From positions 62,816,108 through 62,880,107 of the forward strand of contig OZ023273.1 of assembly GCA_964007475.1 (NCBI GenBank): a stretch of DNA of 64,000 nt, read 5' to 3'. Positions 61,559-64,000 of the stretch are shown here, in pieces. Positions within the stretch are counted from its first letter, which is position 1. Each line of letters begins with the position of its first letter. Under the pieces are notes generated by a model that did not search any database, was not told where the DNA came from, and saw only the letters and a list, made by a program, of their open reading frames with translations. A program made the translations under genes and the position numbers. Source of the DNA: Hybos culiciformis. Lineage: Eukaryota > Arthropoda > Insecta > Diptera > Hybotidae.

Positions 61559-63073
61559 AATTAGGGGAATTTTTTTAATTTTTTGATATTTTTTTTTTTT
61601 ATTTTTACTGTGTAAGAAAAAAATGCTAGTCTTTAAATGTAAATAGAATGTATAACCTATGTTTGTTAATTCCTTTGAATTTGTTAATTTCTATAATTTT
61701 CATATTTGGCACTGAATTAAAATTTTTTGATATTAGAAGAATTTTTAATAATTACCTTACTTCCTTGAAAATAATGTCAATTTCGTTATAGTTTATTATG
61801 CAATTGAAGTTCTGCAAAAATTAGAAAGCCTCAAGAAATTTAGAAATTTTTCAAAATCTTAAATTAGCACGATGGAAAAAAAATAATGCATAGTGGCAAA
61901 AATGTTTTGTTTTATATGTAATGTATGTTTTGTCACTTGATACGAGTAAATATTAATAGCTCAAATTTACATTTGTAAGGCAGTAGTAGTACATACATTT
62001 TAAATGAAACTAATTCCAAAAAAATAATATCTCACTTAATGATTGTTGTGTAAAGTCAAAATTGATCGAATAGTTTGAAATCTATATTATAAGTAGCAAT
62101 ATTGTTTTTTTTATGACAAAAAATATGGTGTTTTTAGAAGTGCAAATATTTATTTACTATCGTTATTAGTCATAAATAAAAAAAAATATTATGAATAAAG
62201 TCTGAATATTTATTTTCTATAAAATTTGTATAAAAGTAATCAAGTTCCGCACGCAAGCATTAAATTGGGCTCACAACTTAGTGCAGTAAAATGCTGAATA
62301 ACACTGCACAGACAGTCAACATGACTCGAAATGTTAATAAAAACTTCATGGCTCTCTCAAATTAGAATTAATATATAATAAAATTTGCTCATCATAATTC
62401 ATTTTTAATGATTTCATCAAGAAGCACCTTCAACATAAGTTAATTAATTTTTTTATTTCGAGATGATTAATTTAATTTAAATTAAAAGATTGTGAGCTCG
62501 TTTTTATGTTTTTTTATAAAAACTACATATTTTGTAAATTTTTATTATTGCTCTTCATGAAAAAAAAACTGTTGAATAGAAAAATTACTGTATAACATAA
62601 ATGCAATAAAGATTTTTTTTAAAACGAAAAGGAATATTTAATTTTAACTAAAGATTTGAATATCAGATCATTTTGTAATCTCTAACAAGAAATTTTTTAT
62701 TAAAAGATGATAAATAAATATGTAAATATGTAAATCCATATCGAGGCTTTTTTAGCTCAATCCATAGAACCTAAAAAGTTTAGTTATTCCCAAAATCGTA
62801 AGCTAATGGTAAGTACATTAATTTATTTAATTAAACATTTTATTTAATAAAAATTGATTTTATTTATTTGTATTAATAATTTACATCATATTACAATAAA
62901 AAAAAACAAATATTAGACATGAAAATTAAATTAGACATGAAAATTAAAATATTTTTATTTTTTATTAATACGATAAGATAATTTTTGGTCGACGATAAGT
63001 CAACAAAATTTACAAATTAAATAAGTTTCCAATAATAAACAAATGTTAATAATTCATAGCTGAAAGGTTTTCT
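61559..63073. other. Interval between UXS1 and gene H (convergent)
   Basis: It holds the UXS1 3' UTR, with AATAAA at 62194-62199, and the shared 3' region of gene H. TTTATT on the + strand near 62955-62967 would give gene H polyadenylation signals. Nothing else is recognised. Confidence 0.5.
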
Positions 63074-63998
63074 TTAATTTACATTCATTGGAATATCATT
63101 GCAAGTATTTTTCATTTTGCTAGTTCCACTACGAAATTTTAATTTAGAAAACCTGAAATTTAACTGTAATAAAGAAAAACAAATTTAAATTTGATATTTG
63201 TTAAATTTTCGTTGGCCGTTAAGAAAGCTTACATCTTTTTTGTTTCCTTCAATACTTGTTAGTAATTTTAAAAATAAGACTTTCCTTGTTAATTTTATTT
63301 TCTTGACTTCTGAATATTTAACTTGTTCTTTTAATAAATTACAATCTAGTGAAGCCTTAACATTACCATTAGAAAAAGTTACCACCAATTTATGCCAGTT
63401 CCCATCAAAAATCTAAACAAAAATATAAATATGATGTTACTGCAAAAAAATTTATTTCCTTCCGCTGAGTTGGAGATATCAAAATTGATTCCGATAACGT
63501 AAATTAGTAAATTTCATTTGTGGATTACGCTGCTTTCATTATATACACGTTTATAAAAGAGACTTCCAAGTTATTTAAATGCCGTCTAGACTTTAAATTT
63601 ATTATTACCTTATTTTTAACGCTTTCAAATTTTACTTGAGTAGTAGCATCGAAATCATTCAATTTAACAATTATATCATTTGTTGATGTTACAAATATTC
63701 GAATCAAATTGTTATTATATGAATCAACGATTTTAATAATATTGTAGTAAGAATCGAATGTGTTATTGAAACTTAAAATAGTTTCAATAGTAAAATCATC
63801 TACACATTCCGGCTGAGATATTTTTTCAGATAAAAAACAGCCCTCTACTGAATAGTTCAAAACATAAATATCACCAGTTTTATTTAAAATAAACCCATTC
63901 TTTAGAACGTCAAAAGTTGAATTGGCTCGAGACTGAAGTTCTAAACATCTATTTGAAACTTCCTTATTACATTGCAACATCATTTTCTTCAAATCAAA
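63074..63998 (-). CDS. TSPN-like secreted protein, gene H (3' part)
   Basis: The 5' exons lie beyond the right edge. Exons on the - strand: 63998-63609, 63412-63233 and 63163-63074 (stop), phase 0, giving 219 residues. The first follows an AG at the very edge of the window. It closes domain 1 (FDLKKMMLQCNKEVSNRC) and opens domain 2 (STFDVLKNGFILNKTGDIYV, IETILSF, IKIVDSYNNN). The second is IFDGNWHKLVVTFSNGNVKA then SLDCNL. The third is LNFRFSKLKFRSGTSKMKNT, ending CNDIPMNVN. For the last exon I chose the acceptor at 63165-63164, because the nearer AG breaks the frame. It is a clear paralogue of A-G but is inverted and separated from them by Sbf and UXS1. Its cysteine pattern has one extra Cys pair in the linker. 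Confidence 0.8.
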
Positions 63999-64000
63999 CT

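Overview
The window is nuclear DNA from an arthropod, almost certainly an insect. It is very AT-rich, every sizeable gene is split by GT-AG introns, and it contains two insect-type housekeeping loci (UXS1 and the start of an Sbf/MTMR5-13 gene) plus Helitron-like, pogo-like and many hairpin-type transposable elements. I cannot name the species.

The main content is a tandem cluster of genes for small secreted proteins built from one or two copies of a domain that I read as a thrombospondin N-terminal-like / laminin-G-like (TSPN) domain. This is the fold found at the N-terminus of thrombospondins and many collagens. Each domain is assembled from three pieces: a first half with an '(L/I)E-x-(I/V/F)-FR' strand; an exon with the core 'DGxWHKI...(W/x)xDC'; and a last exon with 'FDIxKLxLYS...CxDIP'. 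All introns I could place inside these genes are phase 0. In two-domain genes the end of domain 1 and the start of domain 2 are fused in one exon. From left to right: gene A (3' part, 115-2502), B (6741-11417), C (19532-20299, one domain), D (25678-27675, one domain), E (29758 into a gap; intact copy 40652-42783), F (44244-46910) and G (50404-52326), all on the + strand. Gene H (63998-63074, 5' part outside the window) is on the - strand.

Positions 20281-30965 and 31166-41859 are almost identical (about 10.7 kb) and lie directly on either side of a run of exactly 200 N. One copy ends at the gap and the other begins at it, so this looks like two overlapping contig ends, or two haplotypes, joined end to end rather than a biological duplication. 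Genes D and E should therefore probably be counted once.

Between gene G and gene H lie the first two coding exons of an Sbf-like gene (- strand, 54498-53190) and, divergently, a complete six-exon UXS1 (UDP-glucuronate decarboxylase, + strand, 57881-61558). No further Sbf exon is visible to the left, so the tandem cluster may sit inside a giant Sbf intron, or the locus is rearranged.

The intergenic DNA (about 3-8 kb per interval) is full of mobile-element debris. It includes a 580-bp palindrome made of smaller palindromes, a Helitron-like element with internal minisatellite, a degraded pogo element with intact terminal repeats, and at least ten hairpin MITEs, several with clear TA or TAA/TTA target duplications. 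I see no tRNA or rRNA genes and no CRISPR array.
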